This document shows, in pieces, positions 25,146 through 33,293 of a stretch of 64,000 bases of DNA. The DNA is from a bacterium (GTDB lineage Bacteria; SZUA-182; DTGQ01), in the NCBI GenBank assembly GCA_040755755.1, contig JBFLZW010000036.1:1-64000 (forward strand). Reading direction: 5' to 3'. Below the pieces are notes generated by a model. It ran no database searches and was not told where the DNA came from. It was given only the letters and a program-made list of their open reading frames with translations. The position numbers were made by a program, and so were the translations under genes. Position 1 is the first letter of the stretch, and each line of letters starts with the position of its first letter.

Positions 25146-26075
25146 TCACCTGTTCGCGATGGTCTCGTATGTACAAGTGCCGTCCTGCCCAATCCACACG
25201 AGAACGCTTCCGTCCGTTCTGGTCGAGAACATCCGACGGTCATGCTGATTCTGGCCAAGGCTGAACTCACGCTGAGAGTATCTGGAATCAACCTGTGTCT
25301 GACCCGATTGCTCTCCTGGGCGAGCGGTTCTCTCGGAGACGATGTTGAAGTAACGTGTGGGACCCGCGTTATCAAACCACCCGGAACAGAATCCGTTCGG
25401 GTGCCCGTGGTGTGGTGCCACAAGGATATCCACTCCAGGCCTTATGGCATTCCCTGTGATGCTGGAGCGGAACCTGGAATTGATTGCCAGAAGCCACTTC
25501 ATCCCCTCCGCAGTCATGTCGCCGGTCAGGGCAATTGTGCGGCCAGCGTATTTTATGACTGAGACGTAGGAGGAGTTGTTTACATAGTCGGTGTCCGTAC
25601 TTGAAATGGCGGAAATCAGATCCAAGGGAAGCCAGTAGTATTGGAAAGACATGTCTCCGCCCAGGGCTGGCTGAGAAACCACTTGATGATAGTAATCCCA
25701 GGGCCAGAAGAAATTCCGCCTGTAAGATTCCAATGGTCTGTTCTCCCGGTTCGAACTCCCTACGCGTTGCCAGTCCAAATCAGGGCGGTGAATTATGATC
25801 GACGGTTTCAGAAGCGTTCGTAGGTTCTCAATGTCGCTAATGTGGTCGGAGTGGGGATGCGTAATCATGAAATAGGCCAAATCGGCGTTTGCCCAAGGAG
25901 TGAACGCGAGTCTTCCTTGCCCCAGCACAGAGTTTGTCTGGCAGTCGCGTAGTAAACGAACAGGGGAAAAGTCCTCAGAGCTACCGCAGTCCACCAAGAT
26001 GAGATAGCGGTTGGGAGTGATAAAAGCGACACACAACCCTCTACCAACATTGAAGACGGCCATCTGAAGCGTCAT
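25146..26075 (-). CDS. Metallo-beta-lactamase-fold protein, ComEC-tail-like (copy 1)
   Basis: This 309-residue protein has an MBL fold resembling the hydrolase domain of ComEC/Rec2. It has a GRGLCVAF start, an LVDCGSSEDFSP strand, the metal site THPHSDH (His73, His75, Asp77, His78), a late LTGD (about residue 187) and an APHHGHPNG motif. No signal peptide or membrane helix is present, so it is a cytoplasmic metal-dependent hydrolase, perhaps a nuclease or a nucleotide hydrolase. It is clearly paralogous to the next gene upstream. GGAGG precedes the ATG. Confidence 0.78.
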   Translation of the reverse strand: MTLQMAVFNVGRGLCVAFITPNRYLILVDCGSSEDFSPVRLLRDCQTNSVLGQGRLAFTPWANADLAYFMITHPHSDHISDIENLRTLLKPSIIIHRPDLDWQRVGSSNRENRPLESYRRNFFWPWDYYHQVVSQPALGGDMSFQYYWLPLDLISAISSTDTDYVNNSSYVSVIKYAGRTIALTGDMTAEGMKWLLAINSRFRSSITGNAIRPGVDILVAPHHGHPNGFCSGWFDNAGPTRYFNIVSERTARPGEQSGQTQVDSRYSQREFSLGQNQHDRRMFSTRTDGSVLVWIGQDGTCTYETIANR

Positions 26076-26136
26076 CTTGCCCTCCCCCGCAGTCGTGGGT
26101 TGGGATGGTAATCGTTCATGGGTAGCCTGCTTTCAA

Positions 26137-27018
26137 TCACTTTGCAGCCTTCCATCCCCATTTGCCATCATCGGTAATCCAAATGTGGATGTGGCCATGT
26201 GTTTTCGTAGAAACTAAACGCTTTTGCTGCGGGTTGTTTCCACAACAGAAGTTATTATCCGAGTATCTTGTATCGGCCTTCGTTTGCGACTCTTCTTCTC
26301 GCTCACTTTTCCGTCGTTCCGAGGCAATATTCATAATCCTGGTTGCACCAGCCACGTTGAACCACTCGGTGGCAAATCCAGAGGGATGGCCGTGGTGGGG
26401 TGAAAGATAGAAGTCCACGCCCGACTTTATTGCGGAGCATAGACCCTGGCTTTGGCCGAGCAGAGCGGCCATTCCTTCCGACTCAATATCCCCCGGCAAG
26501 GCAAAGCAGTAGTTCCTATACGTTATGACGTTCACATAGGAAGTGTTGTTGACGTAAGCACTATCTGTTGCGCTGATCTCGGAGGCCTTGGCCTCGCCGA
26601 GGCAATAGGAACTTATCGCAAAACCATCGCCCCAATCGGGCTTGTCTGTATCGTTGACCGTGGAGTTGTACTTCGGGGGCATGTAGTTTTCCATGTAATG
26701 CTTCATCGCAGCACTCTGATTACTGCCACCGCTAATGACCTTCTTCCGATCCAAGTCCTTTCGGCGAAGAATCATGTACGGTTTCAACCGGTTGGTTACG
26801 TTCTCGATGTCGGCGATGTGATCAACATGCGGATGGGTGATGATCAGCATCGTCAGTTGGAAGTTCCTGTGGCGAGTCCATTCTTGTGTCGCAAGCCATT
26901 CAATCGGTGAGAAATCATCGGAGCGCCCGCAGTCTATGACGCAAAGGTAGCCGTTCGGGGACCTAACAGCGACACACAAACCGCGACCGACATCAAATAC
27001 CCAAAGGTCCATGCTCAT
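26137..27018 (-). CDS. Metallo-beta-lactamase-fold protein, ComEC-tail-like (copy 2)
   Basis: This 293-residue paralogue of the preceding protein has the same architecture: GRGLCVAV, VIDCGRSDDFSP, THPHVDH (His62, His64, Asp66, His67), LPGDIESEG and SPHHGHPSG. The middle segments (about residues 85-150) differ strongly between copies, suggesting different substrates or pairing as a heterodimer. The ATG at 27018 overlaps the stop of the membrane-protein gene (ATGA). I rejected the longer frame to 27324, which only runs through that gene in another frame. Confidence 0.78.
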   Translation of the reverse strand: MSMDLWVFDVGRGLCVAVRSPNGYLCVIDCGRSDDFSPIEWLATQEWTRHRNFQLTMLIITHPHVDHIADIENVTNRLKPYMILRRKDLDRKKVISGGSNQSAAMKHYMENYMPPKYNSTVNDTDKPDWGDGFAISSYCLGEAKASEISATDSAYVNNTSYVNVITYRNYCFALPGDIESEGMAALLGQSQGLCSAIKSGVDFYLSPHHGHPSGFATEWFNVAGATRIMNIASERRKSEREEESQTKADTRYSDNNFCCGNNPQQKRLVSTKTHGHIHIWITDDGKWGWKAAK

Positions 27019-27749
27019 GCGCCACCCCTTCCTCGAGTGGTCTGATCCGCTCTCTGGGGATTTGTGAGAAAAGACGTCCAAGCCGATTCGGCGTAGCGGA
27101 TAGCGGCGATTCGAGTTGCCCCAGGCAGAACGAAGATGCGACCAACAATTGCTGCCAACCCCAGGCCAAGGCTCAATATGGTGAGGATGAGAAGGGTTTT
27201 GCCTCCGCGCGTATGCCAGAAAAGGCCGGTTACCCCGCCGGAGAGTAAGGAGTTCAATAACAAAAGCCACCAGCTTCCCAAGAGGTTTCGTAGGAAACCA
27301 TATTCGGCGTTGTGCGCAGACCAAAGGCCGTTATGGTCGTGTTGCCGTATGTGCTGCCGAACGAGTCGAAACGCATCTTGGACTTGATGAAGATCATTGG
27401 TCCAACTGGCTTCAGTTGCCCCGTTAATCCCCAATGTGGTTGCGAGGCTACTTCGTAACCGTGACTTTGTCTCTGCAGAGAACGTGGAGTCGGCGTCACC
27501 AAGAACCGTTGCGGACGGCGGACCTCCCCATGAGGCCCATAATCCGTTTTCAATTCGCCGCCCAAGACCACGAACCACAAAAGAAAACGCATAGAGCAGA
27601 GCAAGGAAGATGAGAGCAGCCGCCGAAGTTGTCAGTAATGTCGACGCGAAGGCCTGTACAACCGCCACAACGACCAACACCCACGGTGACGCAATCACCA
27701 GGGCAGGCGCGAATCGAGCTCTCAATTCATAGGCGTCAACAGCTACCAT
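27015..27749 (-). CDS. Predicted four-TM membrane protein of the defence operon
   Basis: I do not recognise this 244-residue protein. Hydrophobic stretches at about residues 17-34 and 36-60, then 155-175 and 182-205, suggest four membrane helices. A polar cytoplasmic loop of about 90 residues lies between the two pairs. The C-terminus is basic (RADQTTRGRGGA). It is translationally coupled to the MBL copy 2 gene by an ATGA overlap and lies 25 bases after the helicase gene. Membrane-spanning partners in defence operons are often effectors that damage the membrane, but that is inference here. Confidence 0.7.
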   Translation of the reverse strand: MVAVDAYELRARFAPALVIASPWVLVVVAVVQAFASTLLTTSAAALIFLALLYAFSFVVRGLGRRIENGLWASWGGPPSATVLGDADSTFSAETKSRLRSSLATTLGINGATEASWTNDLHQVQDAFRLVRQHIRQHDHNGLWSAHNAEYGFLRNLLGSWWLLLLNSLLSGGVTGLFWHTRGGKTLLILTILSLGLGLAAIVGRIFVLPGATRIAAIRYAESAWTSFLTNPQRADQTTRGRGGA

Positions 27750-27774
27750 TGGCTTTCTCTATTTCGTTTCGTCC

Positions 27775-30700
27775 TCATTCGTTCCTCATTGCCGCCTGAT
27801 TCACCGCATCCGCCGGTATTTCATAGAACCTCGCAGCCACGATCTCCCTCTTGGCGTGGTCGAGCTTGGCAACGGGATTGTGGATGCGCACAAGTTCAGG
27901 CGAATCGCCCAGGGGTCCCCAGACCACATAGAGCCAGTAGGTCTCGGCCAGTTGCTGGGCCTTGTACCACTCGTTGGTGGTAAGCCTGATCGGCTGCCCC
28001 CGCAGGCGTCCTTTGACCTCGACTCTCTTGACGAAGACCTCGCCGGTGGCTTCATCGGCGATCTTGTGGGCGCGGATGTCGAACCCCAACTTCAGATGGC
28101 CGACTCGCTCGATTCGGTCTTGGGGGAAGCCCTCCGCGACCAGCGCTTCAATAACCTTGTCCTCCGCAGCGATCTCGCTCTGCCGGCGAATATTCGGATC
28201 GAGTTCGTCGGCCAGATCGGCGAGTTGGGCTTGGGTGTCGGCATCGGGAGCGAGGACAAAGGCCGTCCCCACATGCTTGACCGGCCCGGTTCTGGCAATC
28301 TCAAGCCGTTTTAAACCGTCGAGGCGTTCCTGGCGTGCGCGCTGAAGCTCATCTATATATTTCCTGGCCTCGTCTGCAGGTAGCTTGTACTCCGGTTTCG
28401 AGAAGACCTCCGCGGCAAGCAGCATGGCCCGCTCCTGGGCGCGGTCGATCCGGGCCTTGAACGACTTTTCCAGGTATTCCCGGCAAACCAGCGCGAAATG
28501 CTGCCGTTCGCTCTGACAACGGGCGCGGCACTCGAGCTGGTAGGTCGCTTTAAGAAAATCGGAGGCCCCTTGCGTGGGAGCCGGTTCGATCTTCTGCGGC
28601 GGATGCGGATGCGCCGCAAGGTTGAGGAGGATGTCGCTCGGGATGACCTCGTAATGCCCGCGCTCCTCCCGAACGGCCACAAGCTCGCCATAGAGCGGCA
28701 CGTCGTTTCCCTTCGAATCCTTGCCACGAATCGATATCTCAAAAAGGTGGATACGATAGGGTTCTCTGCACAGAGGATCGACGAAGAAACCGGTCCCGCC
28801 GATCATCCCCGCCAGCCGCTCGTTGAGTTTCTCATCCACCGCCGCATAGAGCGGATGCCCCGGCCCCATCAGTACAGCGTCAACGTGAGCATCCTGTTCA
28901 AGGTGGTGTTTGTGGAAGGTGATCTTTCGGTAGGACGATTCGGCTTTCCCGACCTTCTGGACGGAGCGAAGACGTTCAGAGCGAAGATCTGCAAGGACAT
29001 GCTCAACGCGCCACAACCCGTCGGCCCTCGGCTCGATCCGAAGGCCCACTTCCCGAGCAGCAGCGACGAACTGCGCTTCCACATATCGAGGCATGAGCCG
29101 ACGCTCTTCGACCTCGAGGTTCCGGCGCTGGAATGCTGAAAAATCCACGTGGCTGCGCGCGAGGGCAATGCCCGTGGCTTCCTCGTATTCTTTGAGCTTG
29201 GCCGGATTGATGCGGTCAATCTGATCGAGGTACTCATCGAGCCGCCTGGGATCATAGGCCGCGTCACGGAGCATGTCCGGGAGGTTTACGTCGTTCAGCG
29301 ACAGCACTTCGCCGATTACATCGAAAACACGGCCTTCGAGGGCCTCGTTCATCTGGTCCAGCTTTTCCAGAAGGCGGTGGAGAATCCGGCCTTCAACGAT
29401 GGGCTGGCCGTCTTCGGAGTCCGTGGCCACGAAGTTGAAAGCGTAAACGTCCCGGTCCTGACCGATGCGATGAATACGGCCCAGGCGCTGTTCCAGCCGG
29501 GTCGGGTTCCAGGGCATGTCGTAATTGATCATTAGGTGGCAGAATTGGAGATTGATCCCTTCGCCGGCGGCCTCCGTTGCGATGCATACCTGCGCCCCGG
29601 TTCTGAAAACCTCCTGAGCTCGCTTACGTTCATGGGGGTTCATGCCGCCGTGGATTTCGCAGGTACTGAAACCCCATCGTTCAAGATGATCGCGCACGTA
29701 GCCGAGGGTATCCCGGTGTTCCGTGAAGATCAGGAGCTTTCCCCGGCCATCCTTCAGGTCCATGAACTGCGCCTCGCCGAGGCACTTCTTCAATGCGGCC
29801 AGTTTGGAATCGTTCGCGTTTTCACGAACCCTTCGCGCCTGCTCGACGAGTTCCTTGAGGGCGGAGATTTCCGCGCGCAACTGTTCAAGTTCCAGCGCGG
29901 CCGTGTACTCATCGACCAATTGATCACGTACCGCATCGTCGAGATCGTCTTCATCCTGCTCGGCATCCGGCAGGCGACCCTGCAAAGCGGCCAATCGCTT
30001 GGCGCGCTGGGCCGGAGTAAGCCCCTCAAGCTCCTCCAGGAGATCCTCCTGCTTTTTCAACCGCCGCTTGATCGACTCGTGAATGGCGCATGTGGAGCTC
30101 ACCAACCTGCGTTGCAGGACAGTTCGGGTCAGCGCTGCGGAGGAACGTCTTTGCCCGGTCTGCTGCGGGATAAACTCGTTGATGTAAGCGGTAACGCTCT
30201 TGTAAAGGATGTACTCGTCGTTGTTCAGGCAGAAAGTGACGGTGTTGGTATGCCGGTCCGGGAAGAGCCGTTTTCCATTCGCGTCCTTAAGATCTTCTTT
30301 CAGCCTCCGGAGAGACCACGGCGAATCCTTACCGAGGCGGAAAACGTCTTTGCGGATTGCTGTGGCCTGTTTCCCGAGGCGGTGTGGTTCCGGAAACAGG
30401 TCCGGATCAATGAGCCGAAGGAAATGAGCGAACTTGTCTTCATCCCCATGGTGGGGCGTGGCAGTCAGGAGGAGGACGTGGTCCGCCTGAGATGTGAGAC
30501 GCGACGCCAGATCATAGCGCTTCGTTGTCGCAACCTTGGATTCTCGATTCTGTCCGCCTGAGGCTGTCCTGGCCGAACACTTGTGGGCCTCGTCGATGAT
30601 GACGAGGTCCCACCGCTGTTGCCAGACGCGCTCGCGCACGTCATCTTGCTTGGCGTAGTCAATGGAAGCGATGATCTGTGAAGACCTCTGCCATGGATTG

Positions 30701-31293
30701 GTCAATTGCTGTTGGTCGACAGCGGAAAAGATGATGTCGAAAGGCTCGCCGAACCAGCGGAGCATCTCGTCCTGCCACTGTATGGTGAGCGGGGCGGGGC
30801 ACAGGATAAGAATGCGCTCAATCGCCTCGCGAAGTTTCAGCTCCTTTACCAGAAGCCCGGCCATGATCGTCTTGCCGGCTCCAGGATCATCCGCCAGCAG
30901 AAACCGCAACCTGGGCTGCGGAAGCATCGCTTGGTACACTGCTTCGATCTGATGTGGCAGGGTGCGGATGCCTGAAAGACTTACGGCAAACTGCTGGTCA
31001 TGCGCGTAAGCCAGACGGACTCGGGCCGACTCGATCAGGAGTCGAAGCTTCTCGGCGTCCACAGGAGTTTCTACTTTGGCTTCGTCAGGCTCCTTTCCAA
31101 GGACAGCCACGACCTCTTCCGCGGAGATGACGGCCTCTTCCAATGAGCCGTCGGGAAGACGAACGCGACACTCATAGCCTGCCGAATCATCAGAACCGAG
31201 CGGTCGCGCATCTTCCAGGACCACGGGAACATCGAAATGTCCGGGAAGGGATATCCGCTGCCCTATCTGAGATGTGAGCAGACTGCTACTCAT
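27775..31293 (-). CDS. SNF2-family helicase with C-terminal DUF3883 (DrmD-like)
   Basis: This 1172-residue SF2 translocase of the Snf2 class resembles DISARM DrmD. Walker A is DDPGAGKT (Lys141) with the PGAGKTIMAG variant typical of this group, and DEAH starts at Asp234. LLTATPHHGD, LIFTEHRDTL, ATEAAGEGINLQ and RLGRIHRIGQ complete the motor motifs. A coiled segment splits the motor around residues 400-500. The C-terminus (about 1060-1150) holds a DUF3883 domain with RVEVKG, a possible restriction-fold or DNA-recognition module. The start overlaps the stop of the HTH gene. Confidence 0.88.
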   Translation of the reverse strand: MSSSLLTSQIGQRISLPGHFDVPVVLEDARPLGSDDSAGYECRVRLPDGSLEEAVISAEEVVAVLGKEPDEAKVETPVDAEKLRLLIESARVRLAYAHDQQFAVSLSGIRTLPHQIEAVYQAMLPQPRLRFLLADDPGAGKTIMAGLLVKELKLREAIERILILCPAPLTIQWQDEMLRWFGEPFDIIFSAVDQQQLTNPWQRSSQIIASIDYAKQDDVRERVWQQRWDLVIIDEAHKCSARTASGGQNRESKVATTKRYDLASRLTSQADHVLLLTATPHHGDEDKFAHFLRLIDPDLFPEPHRLGKQATAIRKDVFRLGKDSPWSLRRLKEDLKDANGKRLFPDRHTNTVTFCLNNDEYILYKSVTAYINEFIPQQTGQRRSSAALTRTVLQRRLVSSTCAIHESIKRRLKKQEDLLEELEGLTPAQRAKRLAALQGRLPDAEQDEDDLDDAVRDQLVDEYTAALELEQLRAEISALKELVEQARRVRENANDSKLAALKKCLGEAQFMDLKDGRGKLLIFTEHRDTLGYVRDHLERWGFSTCEIHGGMNPHERKRAQEVFRTGAQVCIATEAAGEGINLQFCHLMINYDMPWNPTRLEQRLGRIHRIGQDRDVYAFNFVATDSEDGQPIVEGRILHRLLEKLDQMNEALEGRVFDVIGEVLSLNDVNLPDMLRDAAYDPRRLDEYLDQIDRINPAKLKEYEEATGIALARSHVDFSAFQRRNLEVEERRLMPRYVEAQFVAAAREVGLRIEPRADGLWRVEHVLADLRSERLRSVQKVGKAESSYRKITFHKHHLEQDAHVDAVLMGPGHPLYAAVDEKLNERLAGMIGGTGFFVDPLCREPYRIHLFEISIRGKDSKGNDVPLYGELVAVREERGHYEVIPSDILLNLAAHPHPPQKIEPAPTQGASDFLKATYQLECRARCQSERQHFALVCREYLEKSFKARIDRAQERAMLLAAEVFSKPEYKLPADEARKYIDELQRARQERLDGLKRLEIARTGPVKHVGTAFVLAPDADTQAQLADLADELDPNIRRQSEIAAEDKVIEALVAEGFPQDRIERVGHLKLGFDIRAHKIADEATGEVFVKRVEVKGRLRGQPIRLTTNEWYKAQQLAETYWLYVVWGPLGDSPELVRIHNPVAKLDHAKREIVAARFYEIPADAVNQAAMRNE

Positions 31294-31564
31294 TCCCGCC
31301 CCTCTTCCGTGAACGTGTCTTTGCTGTTGAGCGATTCGTCTGGGTTTTCGAGGAGGGTCGGCTTTGGACGGAACTTGGAGTCTTCTCTCGCTCGTTGTCT
31401 TGGCGCACCCACTCGTCTATTTCGGATAGCTTGAAACGAAAGAGCCGTCCCACACGGTGAGCAGGGAGCCCCCGTTCATCGATCCATCTATAAACCGAGT
31501 CCTTGGCCACCCCAAGGTGGGCGGCCACATCGTCGACGCCAACCCAGCGTTCTTCAGCGGCCAT
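31286..31564 (-). CDS. Excisionase-type HTH regulator of the defence operon
   Basis: This 92-residue protein has an excisionase/MerR-like helix-turn-helix (HTH_17): WVGVDDVAAHLGVAKDSVYRWI, then GLPAHRVGRLFRFKLSEIDEWV. A basic, low-complexity tail (SKTQTNRSTAKTRSRKRG) may bind DNA. I prefer the ATG at 31564, which has GAGAGG at good spacing, over a GTG at 31594. It is the first gene of the operon, about 55 bases after the predicted transcription start, and overlaps the helicase start by eight bases. An autoregulatory repressor role is likely by analogy with other defence islands. Confidence 0.8.
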   Translation of the reverse strand: MAAEERWVGVDDVAAHLGVAKDSVYRWIDERGLPAHRVGRLFRFKLSEIDEWVRQDNEREKTPSSVQSRPSSKTQTNRSTAKTRSRKRGGNE

Positions 31565-31624
31565 TTCAATCCTCTCGTCAGGTGTCAGAATCACTGCCTA
31601 TGTATGCCAACCAAACCAGACACA

Positions 31625-31653
31625 AGTATACGAAACATGTCCATTCCAGTCAA
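31625..31653 (-). promoter_or_regulatory. Promoter of the defence operon
   Basis: On the minus strand TTGACT (31653-31648) and TATACT (31630-31625) are separated by 17 bases, 60 bases upstream of the HTH regulator start. A GTATAC palindrome overlaps the -10 box. The promoter separates this operon from the gamma-glutamylcyclotransferase-like gene on the same strand. Confidence 0.62.
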
Positions 31654-31721
31654 GGACAAACTGCTGGAATACCGGGAATCTGCTGCGTACATGGCTCCAG
31701 ATGGCACCAGCTACCGGGGCT

Positions 31722-32297
31722 TCAGCGCCAGATTCCGCCGGTTAGCTCCTTGACGCTCCCGGTCCAGCGATCCCCCACCACATAGAGCCAGGCCGGGAGC
31801 ACGGTTCCGTTTATCCAGACGGGTACCAGGACGCGGCGGTAGAGGCAGGGACCGCCGGGGTGAAACCCCTCCAGCCGGTCGATGGCCGGGAGGCGGATCA
31901 CGGGATCGTCGAAGGCAAGAAGCTCCCCGTACATGGGGCCCCAGGCCGCGCCTGTGCCCTTCTTCGGGAGCCGGTCGGGGGTTGGCTCGGGATTGGACAT
32001 GCGGGCCGTCACGTGCGCTTGTGTGGCCACGTCGGCGAGCGGGTTGGTGGTCCCGACGGCAAGGATGTCCTCCTCCGGGACCTCCAGGACCGGAATGCCG
32101 GAGGATGTCTCGAAGAGGCGGCCGCGGACCACGGCGTCCTCCACCGCCAGGACTCCCCGGCAGAAGCGGTCGTGGTTCCAGAAACCGCGCTTCAGGGTGC
32201 CGTAGACGAAGAGTCTCGGCATTCCGTTTGTGTTCGGCTTCAAGGGTTCTGTTGGGTTCATTGCCTGGTTCATGGGGTTCATTGGAGTGTCTGTCAT
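31722..32297 (-). CDS. Gamma-glutamylcyclotransferase-like (GGCT/AIG2) protein
   Basis: This 191-residue frame encodes a GGCT-fold protein: LFVYGTLKRGFWNHD at the nucleotide-like loop, YGELLAFDDP, and RLEGFHPGG with the catalytic-type Glu. A long insertion (about residues 85-115) is unusual for the family. The frame opens with an ATG at 32297 that overlaps the amidotransferase stop. However, the first 25 residues are encoded by a GGGTTCATTG-type tandem repeat, so the true start may be the ATG at 32222, giving MPRLFVYGTL. The likely activity is release of 5-oxoproline from gamma-glutamyl amines. Confidence 0.8.
   Translation of the reverse strand: MTDTPMNPMNQAMNPTEPLKPNTNGMPRLFVYGTLKRGFWNHDRFCRGVLAVEDAVVRGRLFETSSGIPVLEVPEEDILAVGTTNPLADVATQAHVTARMSNPEPTPDRLPKKGTGAAWGPMYGELLAFDDPVIRLPAIDRLEGFHPGGPCLYRRVLVPVWINGTVLPAWLYVVGDRWTGSVKELTGGIWR
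32240..32286. repeat. GGGTTCATTG tandem repeat at the head of the GGCT gene
   Basis: Four degenerate copies of a GGTTCATTGG-like 10-12-base unit (GGGTTCTGTT, GGGTTCATTG, TGGTTCATGG, GGTTCATTGG) occupy this stretch. On the coding strand they read as an MNPMNQAMNP-like peptide. The repeat is probably intergenic and merely open in frame. Confidence 0.65.
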
Positions 32298-32700
32298 GGC
32301 TCCGCGCCCTTTCTCTCCTGGGCGACGAACTCGAAGGGCTCCACCGAGTACGCGGCCAGGTCCTCGCGCCGGAACACCACCAGGCTCATGGGCGGGACCG
32401 CAATCTCACGCCAGCCTTTTTCCTCCGCCAGCACGACGTCGAGGTATGCCGGGTCCGAGGCGTAAAGGACGGCCTTGCGGCGGGGATGCCAGCGCAGTTC
32501 CAGCGGCCTGTTCCCCTTGAGTACGAAAATGGTGCCCGGATCGGTCCGGCAGGCGATGACGGCGGTGATCTGCCCACGGCAGCGCCGGAGGCAGGCTTTG
32601 AACCGCTCGATATCCATGGCCCCGTCCCGGGCTGCGTTCGCGGCCAGGCGGAACAGAATCTCGCTGTCCACCTCGGCGAAGCGCCGCAGCGATTCAGAGA
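32294..32700 (-). pseudogene. Class II glutamine amidotransferase, 5'-truncated
   Basis: About 130 residues match the C-terminal half of a class II (Ntn-type) glutamine amidotransferase of the GlmS/YafJ-like group: EVDSEILFRLAANAARDG, then FVLKGNRPLELRWHPRRKAVLYASDP. The N-terminal half with the essential Cys2 nucleophile is missing. The open frame continues to 32818, but that part is unrelated, basic, AT-rich sequence. The stop overlaps the GGCT gene start, so the two were once an operon. The truncation marks the right edge of the foreign region. Confidence 0.75.
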
Positions 32701-33030
32701 GTGCCAATTTAGCAAAGGTCACCTTTTTTATTAGGACGCACCTAATCCTTTGGAATTTAGACTCAAGCCTCTTAAGTCTAAAGTGGTAGCTAACAGTTTG
32801 TCGAAGAGAAAAACTCAATAGTTGATATCAGCTCCGCTTATGACAGGGTTTGATGCTGATTTATAAGTTTGGTTTCCCACTTTAGTTATTAATGGCGTGA
32901 GTGTACCTCCTTTTTGCAGGGCAAGTGGGTTTTTATTAAATTCTGACACTGAGTACCTTGTTACTCATACCGCAACTGACTCTTATACTTGAGAAGTAAT
33001 TCTAATACATGGATATTCAATATTATCAAT

Positions 33031-33064
33031 GGGGGAGGTGATAATAACCATCACCCCACCCCCC
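33031..33064. other. Hairpin in the 32.8-33.2 kb intergenic stretch
   Basis: The 32819-33209 stretch carries no gene I can support. It is AT-rich. The one feature is a G-run/C-run hairpin (GGTGAT at 33037-33042 with ATCACC at 33050-33055, extended by imperfect GGGGG/CCCCC pairing), which could insulate the dcw promoter from read-through. Confidence 0.4.
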
Positions 33065-33209
33065 TTGAAAACCCTGCCATTTTCTCCCACCCGGCCTTTT
33101 TTCTAAATTAACGGTGTAGTTATAATCCATTGATATATCTATTTTTAATAAGCTTCATTCCATCCCTTCGAACCATAGCTATAACCCAAAAAAGCACCAT
33201 ATTTTTCCC

Positions 33210-33238
33210 TTGACAAAAGCTTGTGAAAGGGGTATTTT
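33210..33238 (+). promoter_or_regulatory. Promoter of the dcw cluster
   Basis: TTGACA (33210-33215) and TATTTT (33233-33238) are separated by exactly 17 bases, immediately upstream of the MraZ boxes. The predicted transcription start falls near 33245. This is the likely main promoter for mraZ and the genes that follow. Confidence 0.7.
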
Positions 33239-33256
33239 GTGAGCAAGTGCAGCAAA

Positions 33257-33282
33257 GTGGGACAATGTGGGAAATGTTGGAG
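33257..33282 (+). promoter_or_regulatory. MraZ operator: three TGGGA-type boxes
   Basis: TGGGA (33258-33262), TGGGA (33268-33272) and a degenerate TGGAG (33278-33282) repeat with a 10-base period. This matches the direct repeats, five-base box plus five-base spacer, bound by MraZ in other bacteria. They lie between the promoter and the mraZ start, as expected for autoregulation of the dcw operon. Confidence 0.75.
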
Positions 33283-33293
33283 ATGAAGAGAAG

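Noticed and set aside
25740-25765. T-loop-like GGTTCGAACTCCC suggesting a tRNA
   Set aside because: There is no matching acceptor or anticodon stem around it, and it lies inside MBL copy 1 coding sequence.
27019-27324. Upstream extension of MBL copy 2
   Set aside because: It reads through the four-TM protein gene in another frame. The ATGA overlap at 27018 gives a family-like start.
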